Shown one piece after another: positions 8,492-18,034 of a stretch of DNA of 64,000 nt (position 1 is its first letter; each line of letters begins with the position of its first letter). The notes beneath the pieces were generated by a model. It saw nothing but the letters and a program-made list of their open reading frames with translations. It did not search any database and was not told where the DNA came from. The stretch comes from Trichomonas vaginalis G3. Lineage: Eukaryota; Parabasalia; Trichomonadida; Trichomonadidae. Made by a program: the position numbers and the translations under genes. The stretch covers positions 18,807,319-18,871,318 of the forward strand of contig NC_067206.1 of NCBI RefSeq assembly GCF_026262505.1. Direction: 5' to 3'.

Positions 8492-10614
8492 CCAGAGAAA
8501 TGTATAGAATCAGTGAAGAAAATTGAATTATTTTTTATTTATAATCAAATCAATCTTCGAAAATATCAAAAAATAAAGAATATTATCTTATGTAAGAACA
8601 TTATTTTTTGGCACCACGCGAAATGAGAAATTCGACTATTTCTTTCCTATTTACATATGCAGCAAGTTGAAGTGCTGTTTCTCCACTTTTATTTTTTTTC
8701 ATTGATATTCACACCATGTGAAATTAGAAGTTCGGCTGTTTCTTTACTATTATTCCGTGCTGTTTTATGAAGTGCTGTTTCTCGATCTTGATCCTTTTCA
8801 TTGATATTCGCACCATGTGAAATGAGAATTTCTGCAATTTCTTTATTATTATTCCGTGCTGCTTTATGAAGTGCTGTTCTTCCATCTTGATCCTTTTCAT
8901 TGATATTCGCACCATGTGAAATTAGAAGTTCGGCTGTTTCTTTACTATTATTCCGTGCTGTTTTATGAAGTGCTGTTTCTCGATCTTGATCCTTTTCATT
9001 GATATTCGCACCATGTGAAATGAGAATTTCTGCAATTTCTTTATTATTATTCCGTGCTGCTTTATGAAGTGCTGTTCTTCCATCTTGATCCTTTTCATTG
9101 ACATTCGCACCATGTGAAATTAGAAGTTCGGCTGTTTCTTTACTATTATTCCGTGCTGTTTTATGAAGTGCTGTTTCTCCATCTTGATCCTTTTCATTGA
9201 TATTTGCGCCATGTGAAATAAGAAGTTCGGCTGTTTCTTTACTATTATTATATGCTGCATAATAAAGAGCGGTTTCTCCATTTTGATCTTTTTCATTGAC
9301 ATTCGCACCATGTGAAATAAGAAGTTCGGCTGTTTCTTTACTATTATTATATGCTGCATAATAAAGAGCGGTATCTCCATTTTTATCTTTTTCATTGATA
9401 TTTGCACCATGTGAAATAAGAACTTCGGCTATTTCTTTACTATTATACAAAGCTGCAATATGAAGTGCTGTTTCTCCATTATTGTTTTTTTCGTTGATAT
9501 TTGCACCATGTGAAATGAAGTATTCGGTAAGGGATGTAATACCAATAATAGGTGAATAAACAAAACATTTGTTTATATCATTAGTTTGATCGAAATAAAC
9601 TAAAAATGATTCAAGATTATTGTAAAATCCACAAATTTCTAAATCAATATCGATATTGTATTCATTCATCAAAAATGTGACAAAATCAATGTTGTGTGAA
9701 ATAATTGCATATTCCATACATTTTTCATTTGGTTTTTGATATTTGAAACATTCACTCATGATCTCTTTGTTTCCACCTAAAAATGATAATTCTAGACATC
9801 TTTGAGTGATTTCTGAGTTGAATTTCGTTCTTAAGAACTTGAAACAATCAACTGCTCCATGGTAACAACATAATTCAAGTAATGAATATCCTTCATAAGA
9901 ATCTGGATATAAATCGCTTTTAAGTTTTTGATCTTTATCAAATCCATCGATTCCAGTGAATGTGATGAATTTTTCTAAGTCATTATTCATAATTGCTCTG
10001 TATATTGTATTTTCTGTGTGAATATCAAGATTTTCAAAATCATCTTTTTCGAAATCAAAAGATTTGTCTATTTTAATTCCATGTTCTTTATAAAACAGGA
10101 TGTTTGAAATATCAGAGATTCCCTTGACTTCTTCAACATGATATTCATCAGAAAAGAGTTTGGCAAGAAATAAATATGACTTTGTATAGCGATTGTTATA
10201 GGGAATGATTTTTAAAATGTCTTTTATAATATCTTTGGGTGGATGTTTATTGGATTCAATCAATTCTGTTTTGATCATTTTGAAAATAGACTTTAATTCT
10301 TCTTCTTTTTCACTTTTCAACTGATACAACGAGTTGTATATATCGATATAGTATTTGTGGGTGTTTCTTAGTTCACTGTATTTGTTTGGATGAATGTCTT
10401 GGTTGGACATTAAAAATTTTTAAAAAGGACACACATTCCCGTTTTACTATATAAAATACTATTTAAATTAATTAGAAGAAAAAAAAATCTATTTTATAGA
10501 TGTGGAAAACAATGACCACAAAGATTTCGGATATAAAATTAGAATTTTGATTAAATCAATAGATATAAAATGATGCAATAACAATATAAATGTCGATGGC
10601 AATAGAATTTTCAT
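8492..10614. repeat. Segmental duplication, copy A (ankyrin gene with its flanks)
   Basis: This stretch is closely similar to 12860-14484. Similarity covers the 3' flank, the ankyrin gene and about 200 bases of upstream DNA, and stops sharply at both ends (after TTTTCAT at 10614 and 14484). Copy A is longer because it has more ankyrin repeats. The CSN2 gene and a decayed ankyrin piece lie between the copies. Confidence 0.85.
8689..10410 (-). CDS. Ankyrin-repeat protein with trichomonad-type N-terminus, copy A
   Basis: A 573-residue protein. Residues 1-290 form the N-terminal region typical of the large trichomonad ankyrin family (MSNQDIHPNKYSEL start, then helical segments with LELCCYHGA and degenerate repeats). 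About eight and a half 33-residue ankyrin repeats follow (ETALHKTARNNSKETAELLI, then SHGANINEKDQD). The last four or five alternate as a 66-residue (198-bp) higher-order pair, a sign of recent unequal exchange. Compared with copy B, a T run at about 8692-8699 is one base longer here and ends the frame one repeat early. The remaining repeat (SGETALQLAAY and onward) lies just downstream in another frame. Ankyrin repeats bind proteins; the partner is unknown. Confidence 0.85.
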   Translation of the reverse strand: MSNQDIHPNKYSELRNTHKYYIDIYNSLYQLKSEKEEELKSIFKMIKTELIESNKHPPKDIIKDILKIIPYNNRYTKSYLFLAKLFSDEYHVEEVKGISDISNILFYKEHGIKIDKSFDFEKDDFENLDIHTENTIYRAIMNNDLEKFITFTGIDGFDKDQKLKSDLYPDSYEGYSLLELCCYHGAVDCFKFLRTKFNSEITQRCLELSFLGGNKEIMSECFKYQKPNEKCMEYAIISHNIDFVTFLMNEYNIDIDLEICGFYNNLESFLVYFDQTNDINKCFVYSPIIGITSLTEYFISHGANINEKNNNGETALHIAALYNSKEIAEVLISHGANINEKDKNGDTALYYAAYNNSKETAELLISHGANVNEKDQNGETALYYAAYNNSKETAELLISHGANINEKDQDGETALHKTARNNSKETAELLISHGANVNEKDQDGRTALHKAARNNNKEIAEILISHGANINEKDQDRETALHKTARNNSKETAELLISHGANINEKDQDGRTALHKAARNNNKEIAEILISHGANINEKDQDRETALHKTARNNSKETAELLISHGVNINEKK

Positions 10615-10773
10615 CAAGATACTTGTATTATTCAAGAGTTTTTTTTTACAAAGCTACATCCTTGTACAAATCGATGGATTTGATATATTTTGCTGATTTG
10701 AAAAATTTAATTCAAAAACATGACACAAAATTACAAAAAAAATTGACTTATTTTGTAGGGGAATAAAAAAAAT
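10615..10773. promoter_or_regulatory. Divergent intergenic region between ankyrin A and CSN2
   Basis: Together with the upstream part of duplication A, this forms a 363-base gap between two divergently read genes, so it should hold both promoters. A clear TCA-type initiator was not found before the CSN2 ATG. The sequence just upstream of that ATG is ATTTTGTAGGGGAATAAA. Confidence 0.4.
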
Positions 10774-12174
10774 ATGAGTGACGAAGAAATTATTCTTGAT
10801 GATGACTTTGGAGAAGCTGGTGGCGATGATGGCGATAATGGTGATCCAATAGATGACGGAGATAACGAAAATGAACATGAAAGATCTCCTGAATCTTTGT
10901 ATGAAGACGCAAAAGACAACATTAGTCTATTAGATGACTCAGAAGTTATAGATATGTTCTTAAATCTATACGCTAAAATCAAAGATAACCCAGAATATAC
11001 CAATATTAAGACAAAATCACTTTCACATGCTTTATTGTTACTTACACAGAACGATGATAACCAGAAAACAGCCGAAATCCTTACCGAATTCCTTGAGCTT
11101 GCTAACAATAACGAAATCTCCTCAAAAAGGTTCAATAATCGTTATCAAGCTGCTTTATCCCATAGTTTGCACAACGAGTCCACGTACAAGACTTTTTTGG
11201 AAGTCTCGACATCCAAGATGAGCAACAACCAGAACATGATTCTCTTTCTGGACATAAAATTACGACAAGTCGAATTAATGTTGTCTACAGGAAATGAGCA
11301 AGGTGCCATTTCCATTATCGAAGATGCCCAACAGTACATTCCAATTCCACCAAATTCAGAGGATAAAGATATGTGTAACGTTGCATTAAAATTATTGTCA
11401 ATTCAAATGGAGATGTCTCTTGCGGAAAGTGATATACAAAAAGCTATCGGATACTACGACCTCATTTGTCAGATACCAAACGTTTCTAAGCCAACTTTAC
11501 GCATATCTGGATTGAATAAACTTACAGAGGGTCTACAGTTATTCAAAAGCGGAAAATACTTATCAGCTAAGGACATACTCTTTGAGTCCTTCAAAGATTT
11601 TAACAACGTGGGCAACGACAGGCGACTTTTAGTACTTCCTTATTATACTCTTGCTCTTATGATGACTCATGAGCGTTCGATCAACACATTCAACAATCCG
11701 GAGCTCCATGTTTACAAGAACCATCCTAAAGTGGCTCCTTTGGCCCAATTATACGACGCATATCTTAATTCTAACTATTTGGAGTTCCTGAGTAAAGAAG
11801 AAAGCGGGAAATTATCATTTACTGACAGTTTCTTCATAGAGAAATTGGATGATGTTAAATTATTTGTCTTAAAATGCAACGTTTCGGTTTTGGCAAAGCC
11901 ATACTCTAGGATATCTATAGAAAGCATTGCAAAGATGCTTAAAGCAGATCCAAATGAAGTCAAAAATGTCGTTTTCGAACTGATCGAAGAAAATCCAATA
12001 AAACCACCAGAAGAACAGTTCAACATGAAATACGATGATGTAGAAAACACGATTGTTAGATCAAATTCATTTGTTCCAGACAACATCACTGCTTCCACCA
12101 CTCAACTGCTTTCTGTAGTTGAGAAACTTGCTGACAACTTACTCAACAGAAGTATATCAATGATTACTGATTAA
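10774..12174 (+). CDS. CSN2: COP9 signalosome subunit 2 (PCI-domain protein)
   Basis: A 466-residue protein. It has a very acidic N-terminus (residues 1-40, Asp/Glu/Gly-rich), as in known CSN2 proteins. Helical repeats follow (about 45-300), then a PCI winged-helix domain (about 370-430, with YSRISIESIAKMLKADPNEV). The segment with SAKDILFESFKDF, INTFNNPELHVYKNHP and a following AQLYDAYLNSN strongly recalls the CSN2 sequence around its conserved NPF/YKNDP region, and favours CSN2 over the related proteasome lid subunit Rpn6. CSN removes NEDD8 from cullins and so controls ubiquitin ligases. The last 25 or so residues form an amphipathic helix, as expected for PCI proteins that join the helical bundle. 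The gene looks whole. Confidence 0.8.
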   Translation: MSDEEIILDDDFGEAGGDDGDNGDPIDDGDNENEHERSPESLYEDAKDNISLLDDSEVIDMFLNLYAKIKDNPEYTNIKTKSLSHALLLLTQNDDNQKTAEILTEFLELANNNEISSKRFNNRYQAALSHSLHNESTYKTFLEVSTSKMSNNQNMILFLDIKLRQVELMLSTGNEQGAISIIEDAQQYIPIPPNSEDKDMCNVALKLLSIQMEMSLAESDIQKAIGYYDLICQIPNVSKPTLRISGLNKLTEGLQLFKSGKYLSAKDILFESFKDFNNVGNDRRLLVLPYYTLALMMTHERSINTFNNPELHVYKNHPKVAPLAQLYDAYLNSNYLEFLSKEESGKLSFTDSFFIEKLDDVKLFVLKCNVSVLAKPYSRISIESIAKMLKADPNEVKNVVFELIEENPIKPPEEQFNMKYDDVENTIVRSNSFVPDNITASTTQLLSVVEKLADNLLNRSISMITD

Positions 12175-12632
12175 ATATACTGTTTATTTAAATAAGAGTA
12201 CTCTTTCTTACCGTCGATAAAAAATTCCAAGAAATTATTTTTTTGTCTATGGAATGCTATCAAAACATGATCGGCACCATTCAAATTGCTGGCAAAAATG
12301 TCAAAAAATAAGCGCAATAGGGTATCATTTTTATTTAATTAATAAATAAATACTTAATAACTAACTGTTTATGATTTTATCTATTTCAAGTATCTACAAT
12401 AATCCAAAGTAGTAAAAAATTCATATTATATATATATATATTTTATGTATTTTATAAATTTCATCGCAAAAGAATCAGTTGAAAAATTGAGAACCTCAGT
12501 GTATACTTTTTGACATTGCCAAAAAATTTTTTGTATACTTTCTGACGAACAGACTCTCAGAAAGTGCTCAAACTGCGGTTTTTAATTACCGCACTTTTTT
12601 TGGCGATACTTATATAAATATCCTAGAGTTTT
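12175..12632. other. AT-rich intergenic region downstream of CSN2
   Basis: No gene is seen. A short hairpin at about 12560-12600 (AAAGTGCTCAAACTGCGGTT with TACCGCACTTTTTTT) ends in a T run and looks like a simple stem, possibly linked to 3' end formation of either flanking gene. An alternating TA stretch lies near 12425-12440. Confidence 0.4.
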
Positions 12633-12859
12633 TTATATAAGTATTCGTTTCCTGAAAATTGAGCCTGCTGCTTTGTGAAGTGCTATTTCTCCATCTTTAT
12701 CTTTTTTTATTGGCATTTGCATCATGTGAAATGAGAACTTCTGAAGTTTCTCTACTATTTCCAAATGCTGTATTATGAAATGCGGTTTTTCCATATTAAT
12801 TTTTTTCATCGACATTCCCACAATGTGAAATAAGAAGTTCGGCTGTTTCTTAACTATTT
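12633..12859 (-). pseudogene. Decayed ankyrin-repeat gene piece
   Basis: About two and a half 33-residue ankyrin repeats of the same family can be traced on the minus strand (GEIALHKAAGS, FHMMQMPIKKDKDGE in shifted frames). They have stops and frame changes, and the last one runs straight into the left border of duplication copy B at 12860. It is most simply the remains of an older third ankyrin gene in which the duplication junction fell. Confidence 0.65.
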
Positions 12860-14484
12860 CCAGAGAAATGTATAGAATCAGTGAAGAAAATTGAATTATT
12901 TTTTATTTATAATCAAATCAATCTTCGAAAATATCAAAAAATAAAGAATATTATCTTATGTAAGAACATTATTTTTGGCACCACGCAAAATAAGAAATTT
13001 CGACTATTTCTTTGTTATTTATACGTGCTGCAATTTGAAGTGCTGTTTCTCCACTTTTATTTTTTTCATTGATATTCACACCATGTGAAATAAGAAATTC
13101 GGCTGTTTCTTTACTATTATACAAAGCTGCTTTATAAAGTGCTGTTTCTCCATTTTGATCCTTTTCATTGATATTCGCACCATGTGAAATAAGAAGTTCG
13201 GCTGTTTCTTTACTATTATACAAAGCTGCTTTATAAAGTGCTGTTTCTCCATTTTGATCCTTTTCATTGATATTCGCACCATGTGAAATAAGAAATTCGG
13301 CTATTTCTTTACTATTATACAAAGCTGCAATATGAAGTGCTGTTTCTCCACGTTTATCTTTTTCGTTGATATTTGCACCATGTGAAAGGAAGTATTCGGT
13401 AAGGGATGGAATATTAAAAATAGGTGAATAAACAAAACATTTGTTTATATCATTAGTTTGATCGAAATAAACTAAAAAGGATTCAAGATTTTTGTGATCT
13501 CCACAAATTTCTAAATTGATCTCTAAATTGTATTCATTCATCAAGAATGTAACAAAATCAATGTTGTGTGAAATAATTGCATATTTCATGCAAACTTCGT
13601 CTGGTTTTTGATATTTCAAACATTCACTCATGATCTCTGAATTTCCGCTTAAAAATGATAATTCTAGACATTTTTGAGTGATTTCTGAGTTGAATTTAGT
13701 TCTTAAGAACTTGAAACAATCAACTGCTCCATGGTAGCAACATAATTCAAGTAATGAATATTGAGCGAAAGGATATGGATATAATTCGCTTTTAAGTTTT
13801 TGATCTTTATCAAATCCATCGATTCCAGTGAATGTGATGAATCTTTCTAAGTCATTATTCATAATTGCTCTGTATATTGTATTTTCTGTGTGAATATCAA
13901 GATTTTCAAAATCATCTTTTCCGAAATCATCAGATTTGTTTAATTTAAACCCATATTCTTTATAAAACAGGATGTTTGAAATATCAGAGATTCCCTTGAC
14001 TTCTTCAACATGATATTCATCATAAAAGAGTTTGGCAAGAAATAAATATGACTTTGTATAGCGATTGTTATAGGGAATGATTTTTAAAATGTCTTTTATA
14101 ATATTTTTGGGTAGATGTTTATTGGATTCAATCAATTCTGTTTTGATCATTTTGAAAATCAAATTTAATTCTTCTTCTTTTTCACTTTTCAACTGATACA
14201 ACGAGTTGTATATATCGATATAGTATTTGTGGGTGTTTCTTAGTTCACTGTATTTGTTTGGATGAATGTCTTGGTTGGACATTAATAATTTTTAAAAAGG
14301 ACACACATTCCCGTTTTACTATATAAAATACTATTTAAATTAATTAGAAGAAAAAAATCTATTTTATAGATGTGGAAAACAATGACCACAAAGATTTCGG
14401 ATATAAAATTAGAATTTTGATTAAATCAATAGATATAAAATGATGCAATAACAATATAAATGTCGATGGCAATAGAATTTTCAT
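12860..14484. repeat. Segmental duplication, copy B (ankyrin gene with its flanks)
   Basis: This is the counterpart of 8492-10614. The upstream flank (14283-14484) and downstream flank (12860-12968) are nearly identical to those of copy A. Copy B has fewer ankyrin repeats. Its left border abuts a decayed ankyrin piece. Confidence 0.85.
12969..14282 (-). CDS. Ankyrin-repeat protein with trichomonad-type N-terminus, copy B
   Basis: A 437-residue paralogue of the protein at 8689-10410, with the same N-terminal region (residues 1-290, over 90% alike by eye) and about four ankyrin repeats. The final repeat ends abnormally (EIVEISYFAWCQK). Beside copy A, one extra T at about 13001 shifts the frame so that the usual SRGAKK-type ending is lost. 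The two copies therefore carry different single-base indels near their 3' ends. Upstream DNA is shared with copy A, so the two genes are probably regulated alike. Confidence 0.8.
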   Translation of the reverse strand: MSNQDIHPNKYSELRNTHKYYIDIYNSLYQLKSEKEEELNLIFKMIKTELIESNKHLPKNIIKDILKIIPYNNRYTKSYLFLAKLFYDEYHVEEVKGISDISNILFYKEYGFKLNKSDDFGKDDFENLDIHTENTIYRAIMNNDLERFITFTGIDGFDKDQKLKSELYPYPFAQYSLLELCCYHGAVDCFKFLRTKFNSEITQKCLELSFLSGNSEIMSECLKYQKPDEVCMKYAIISHNIDFVTFLMNEYNLEINLEICGDHKNLESFLVYFDQTNDINKCFVYSPIFNIPSLTEYFLSHGANINEKDKRGETALHIAALYNSKEIAEFLISHGANINEKDQNGETALYKAALYNSKETAELLISHGANINEKDQNGETALYKAALYNSKETAEFLISHGVNINEKNKSGETALQIAARINNKEIVEISYFAWCQK

Positions 14485-14764
14485 ATATAATGCATTAGCA
14501 ACATATTGAATTTTAATATTTTGAGTCTTCTCAGACCATTCATCTAAGTAAGAGCTTAGATATAGAAATTTAACTAAATTATTTGCCTGATGAAAATATA
14601 ATAAAAAAAATGGAAAATGAATCTCTTTTTAATTTTGAGCCAAAACCAAATTATTTGTGTTATCGACAAGACTGTGTGTAGTGTTGTAAGAGAAATATTT
14701 CGAAATTTCTGTAATATCTAAGGATTTATTATCATATAAGAAAGAAACTTGAATAAGTTATCAT

Positions 14765-14980
14765 TTATTGGCCAATGCCACCGATGATAACGTTGTTGAT
14801 AGGGTAAGCGATAACTTTGAAGATGAAGCCAACAGATCCGAGAATAAGAAAGCCAACAGCTGAAGCTGAAGCAGAATCCTTAAGGACCTTTGTAGATGGA
14901 AGTGTGCAGCGCTTGAGAACCTTAACGCAGGACTTAACGAAATTAGTGGCTGGGGCGGCAACAATATCGAGAGCTTCCAT
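14765..14980 (-). CDS. SEC61G: Sec61 gamma subunit of the ER protein channel
   Basis: A 71-residue protein that matches the size and pattern of Sec61 gamma/SecE. It has an amphipathic N-terminal helix (residues 5-25, ending FVKSCVKVLKRCTLPS), the conserved basic turn before the membrane segment, and one hydrophobic helix (about 38-62) followed by PINNVIIGG, the family's signature ending. It clamps the two halves of the Sec61 alpha channel in the ER membrane for co-translational translocation. The start ATG lies 22 bases downstream of a TCATTTT initiator. It is read divergently from the gene at 15413. Confidence 0.92.
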   Translation of the reverse strand: MEALDIVAAPATNFVKSCVKVLKRCTLPSTKVLKDSASASAVGFLILGSVGFIFKVIAYPINNVIIGGIGQ

Positions 14981-15002
14981 TCACTTTTTTTAGTTTTTGT
15001 AT

Positions 15003-15009
15003 AAAATGA
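15003..15009 (-). promoter_or_regulatory. Probable initiator (Inr) of the Sec61 gamma gene
   Basis: The minus strand reads TCATTTT, which fits the trichomonad initiator TCA(C/T)(A/T). It sits 22 bases before the ATG, in the usual short 5' leader range of this organism. Confidence 0.55.
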
Positions 15010-15412
15010 ATGGGGTCATAATTCATCTAATAACTCGATGAGTAAAAAATAAATCCAGGTTTTCTTGATATCATTATATTAAGTGAAACATATGTGGCTG
15101 ATAATACTATTAGAGTACATGAAAGGCTATAGTTTTTGATCAGATAAATTTGATAAATTCCAAAACTTTTATATTTCAAAATTAAAAAGCTCACATGCAT
15201 TTAAATGGAAACGAAAAGAGATTGTTGTTATTAGAACTAAGTTTTAACATCCATTATTTTTTTTTGTTATATCGAGAGTACTTTCAAAAGAAAATATTGA
15301 TTTTTGATTTAGTAAATATGAAATGTTATGATGCATATTATAGATTTGTTGTGTAAAGGAGATGAAATGAATAAAAAATTGAAATTGTGATAGCGAAATA
15401 ACGAGCAAAAAA
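15010..15412. other. Intergenic region between divergent Sec61 gamma and the 15413 gene
   Basis: No gene is seen in this AT-rich 403-base stretch. It must hold the promoter of the gene at 15413; no clear TCA-type initiator was found close to that ATG. Confidence 0.4.
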
Positions 15413-15934
15413 ATGGCGGAAGCGAATGCGGAACAGCCACCGGCTGAGGGAGAGCCACAGGAGACTCAGTCGGCGAAGCCAGAAAAGAAGCCAATTCAAA
15501 CTAGAAAAGAATCTGAGCTCGAAAAACAGAAGAAATTAGAAGAAGAAAAAAAGCAAAGACTTGCTCAACTCAAAAAACAAAAAATCGAGGAGGATAGGAA
15601 AATGGCAAAGATGAGAAACGAAATCAGACAAAAACAAATCGAAAAAGCGAAGAAAGAATTTGCAAATAATCCTTTGGCCGAAGATCAAGTCGCCATTTAC
15701 GATCGAGCGATCAAGCGTGTCGAAAAACGTAATATGAGGCGTGAATCACCTAAGAAGACAGCTAAAAGTGCTCACCATACACAGTCAAAACCTGTTGAAG
15801 AAAAACCAGAGCAGCAAGAAGAGAACAAGGAGCAAGAACAGCAGGAGCAACCTAACGAACAACCACCGGAGCAGCCAAAGGAGCAACCCAAAGAGCAGCA
15901 ACCTCAACAACAGCCAAATAAGACTACTGCTTAA
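15413..15934 (+). CDS. Charged coiled-coil protein with Pro/Gln/Glu-rich tail
   Basis: A 173-residue protein of unknown function. Residues 1-25 are acidic and proline-rich. Residues about 32-90 form a single long, very charged helix (KKLEEEKKQRLAQLKKQKIE), and about 90-115 carry a short conserved-looking block (NPLAEDQVAIYDRAIKRVEK). Residues 120-173 are low-complexity Glu/Gln/Pro repeats (EQPKEQPKEQ). The build suits a soluble scaffold or RNA/ribosome-associated protein, but no family is recognised. It is divergent from Sec61 gamma. G+C content is higher than in the surroundings, as expected for a real gene here. Confidence 0.6.
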   Translation: MAEANAEQPPAEGEPQETQSAKPEKKPIQTRKESELEKQKKLEEEKKQRLAQLKKQKIEEDRKMAKMRNEIRQKQIEKAKKEFANNPLAEDQVAIYDRAIKRVEKRNMRRESPKKTAKSAHHTQSKPVEEKPEQQEENKEQEQQEQPNEQPPEQPKEQPKEQQPQQQPNKTTA

Positions 15935-16757
15935 ATTTAAATTTTTTGTTGGCATTATAATGGTACTAAACTATGTAAAATCATTTATCTTTTGAAATAC
16001 TGTATTTTCTTTGATTATATTTCAAAATCATTAAAAATAAAAAAAATTAATAGATGCAAGAAAATATTGGACTAACTAATGAACTTATGATTACATATAT
16101 GCGTGATGCGTATAATTTGTTTTGAAATCCAAAAATAAGAATCAAATTTTCTTATCTCGTCAAAACAAATGGATCAAAGGGTGATAAAATGCTACAATTG
16201 TGCAATTTGCCAGTTTCAAATTGAAATTAATATATTATCTTTCTAATGAAAATTATTTAAAAACTGCATATAGATCGTTAAATATTACTGCATACTTTTT
16301 TATATAACCAATAGTAATAGATCACATTTGAATAATCATGATTTACTTTTATATTCCCTGAATTTTTTTGACGACCGGATAATCAATATTCTTCAATGTT
16401 AACTCTCAAATAGAATTACTTACTTGCGTACAAAATGAATGTTATTGTTTTTATTCTACGAAAAATCTGAGTTCAAAATATTTTCGTCATATGTTAAACT
16501 TTTTTAAATAATAAATGAATATTATAATCTAAATATTTATTCTTCTGTTGCATGCTAAGAACAGTCATAATGTAAACCTCTCAATTTTATTGTCGTGGGA
16601 AGTATCTCAATTCCTTCAAAAAAATTGAAAAACTATTTAATTTTAAAAATATAATACTTTTAATTAGTTAATTAATTGGAGATATTTTTTAAAAAATCAC
16701 TTTTGATAATACTCTTGAGAACTTTAATTAAAAAAATATATTCAAAAATATCCAGGA
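15935..16757. other. AT-rich intergenic region
   Basis: No gene, RNA or clear repeat is seen in these 823 bases. Homopolymer runs and TTAATTAATT stretches are common. Confidence 0.5.
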
Positions 16758-17076
16758 TATCAAGAGGGAATTGTTCCTTATGAGGTATATAGTTATGATG
16801 TATACCTCATAAGGAACAATTCCCTCCTTAAAATGAGAAAACTTGTTCGAAATTGTTTATCATTTCGAACAAGTTTTCTCGTTTTTAATAGGAAACTAAA
16901 GGCTATGAGGCACTGATTATATATTAGTGCCTCATAGCCTTTAGTTCCTAATAGATAGCTGGGGAACTTTCTCCAAATGATAAGTTATTCAGAGAAAGTT
17001 TCCCAGCTATCAAGAGGGAATTGTTCCTTATGAGGTATATATTTATGATGTATACCTCATAAGGAACAATTCCTCT
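16758..17076. repeat. Multi-hairpin block with a 250-bp period
   Basis: Five near-perfect hairpins stand side by side: 16764-16826 (stem GAGGGAATTGTTCCTTATGA), 16834-16880 (GAGAAAACTTGTTCGAAAT), 16890-16950 (AGGAAACTAAAGGCTATGAG), 16954-17010 (ATAGCTGGGGAAC) and 17014-17074. The last repeats the first one 250 bases later. Stems are about 18-27 bp with short loops. The period and the four-hairpins-per-unit plan match the units of the small transposon at 27013-28208, but the sequences differ. No coding frame or terminal inverted repeat was seen around it. Confidence 0.9.
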
Positions 17077-17501
17077 AAAATCGTAGACATTTTTATACTT
17101 ATTAATCAACCATTCAAAATCATATTCCTCTGAAAAGTTATTTTATTAAAAATTTAGAATTTTAATAAATATAGAGTTTGAATTTCATACAATACCTATA
17201 TATTTTCAATAATGGAATTTGAAAACCATTCTCAAAAGTTCTCAGAAAACTTTTTTTCATTAATTTTAAGAAATCTGAGTATTAAATTAAGTGATAAATT
17301 CGTTTGACACTACTTTAATTTTTAAATTCAAAAAATTATATGTGCTTCTTAAAATGACTCAAAAAAATTTTATTATAAAATAATATATAATATTAAAAAT
17401 CCCACAACATTTTTTTACTTTACATAATCGTACTTCCTCGACGATTAATTTCCACTCAATTTCTATTGTTGACCGAACTTAGCATGCAACACTTCAAACA
17501 T
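17077..17501. other. AT-rich intergenic region
   Basis: No gene is seen. This lies between the hairpin block and the 3' end of the Myb gene. Confidence 0.5.
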
Positions 17502-18020
17502 TTAAAATGTGAATAGTTCTGTTCCATCATTCCATAAAGGATTTTCAAACTGATCTGCAAGTGAATCAAGGCCAATCTGATTCAGTATGCGATCAAGTAC
17601 TTCATCGGTATTAATTTCATCATTCAATTTATAAACACTATCATTTGGTTTAATTGTTTCAAGTGTTTCAATATGTGTACTGCTATTTGAGTTTAACAAC
17701 TGTTGTAATCTACACTTGACTGAGTATTCATTCCTATATGCAAGGAATCTGGCAATTTGAGCATAGTTTTTACCAAATTCTTTCCATTTTTGTAAGATTA
17801 TTGAATCCTCATCTGATGTCCAAGCACGGCGAGAATTCTTTGGGGAGTTATTCCTTTTCCATCTATCAATGCATTGTCTGACATTCCTGCCTGGCATCAT
17901 TGATGCAATCTGTACCCAATTGTGTGTTCCATACTTCTCTATGATCTGTCTCAGTCTCTCATCTTCCTCTGGTTTGAACTTCGTTGGGCGCTTAAGCATG
18001 CGATCTTTGAGACGTAGCAT
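17502..18020 (-). CDS. R2R3 Myb-like DNA-binding protein
   Basis: A 172-residue protein with two tandem Myb repeats. R2 is at about residues 12-58 (FKPEEDERLRQIIEKYGTHN, then WVQIASMMPGRNVRQCIDRW) and R3 at about 62-110 (RRAWTSDEDSIILQKWKEFG, then NYAQIARFLAYRNEYSVKCR). The tryptophan pattern is kept, with the usual aromatic replacements. A 60-residue acidic C-terminal tail follows and may act in activation. Trichomonads have a greatly expanded set of short Myb proteins, some of which bind promoter elements of iron- and adhesion-related genes; the targets of this one are unknown. The ATG lies seven bases from a TCATTTT initiator. The gene looks whole. Confidence 0.9.
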   Translation of the reverse strand: MLRLKDRMLKRPTKFKPEEDERLRQIIEKYGTHNWVQIASMMPGRNVRQCIDRWKRNNSPKNSRRAWTSDEDSIILQKWKEFGKNYAQIARFLAYRNEYSVKCRLQQLLNSNSSTHIETLETIKPNDSVYKLNDEINTDEVLDRILNQIGLDSLADQFENPLWNDGTELFTF

Positions 18021-18026
18021 AATACT

Positions 18027-18034
18027 GAAAATGA
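18027..18034 (-). promoter_or_regulatory. Probable initiator (Inr) of the Myb gene
   Basis: The minus strand reads TCATTTTC, fitting the trichomonad initiator, just upstream of the Myb ATG at 18020. Confidence 0.6.

Noticed and set aside
10774-12174. Proteasome lid subunit Rpn6
   Set aside because: The acidic start and the block around INTFNNPELHVYKNHP fit CSN2 better, although both share the PCI fold.
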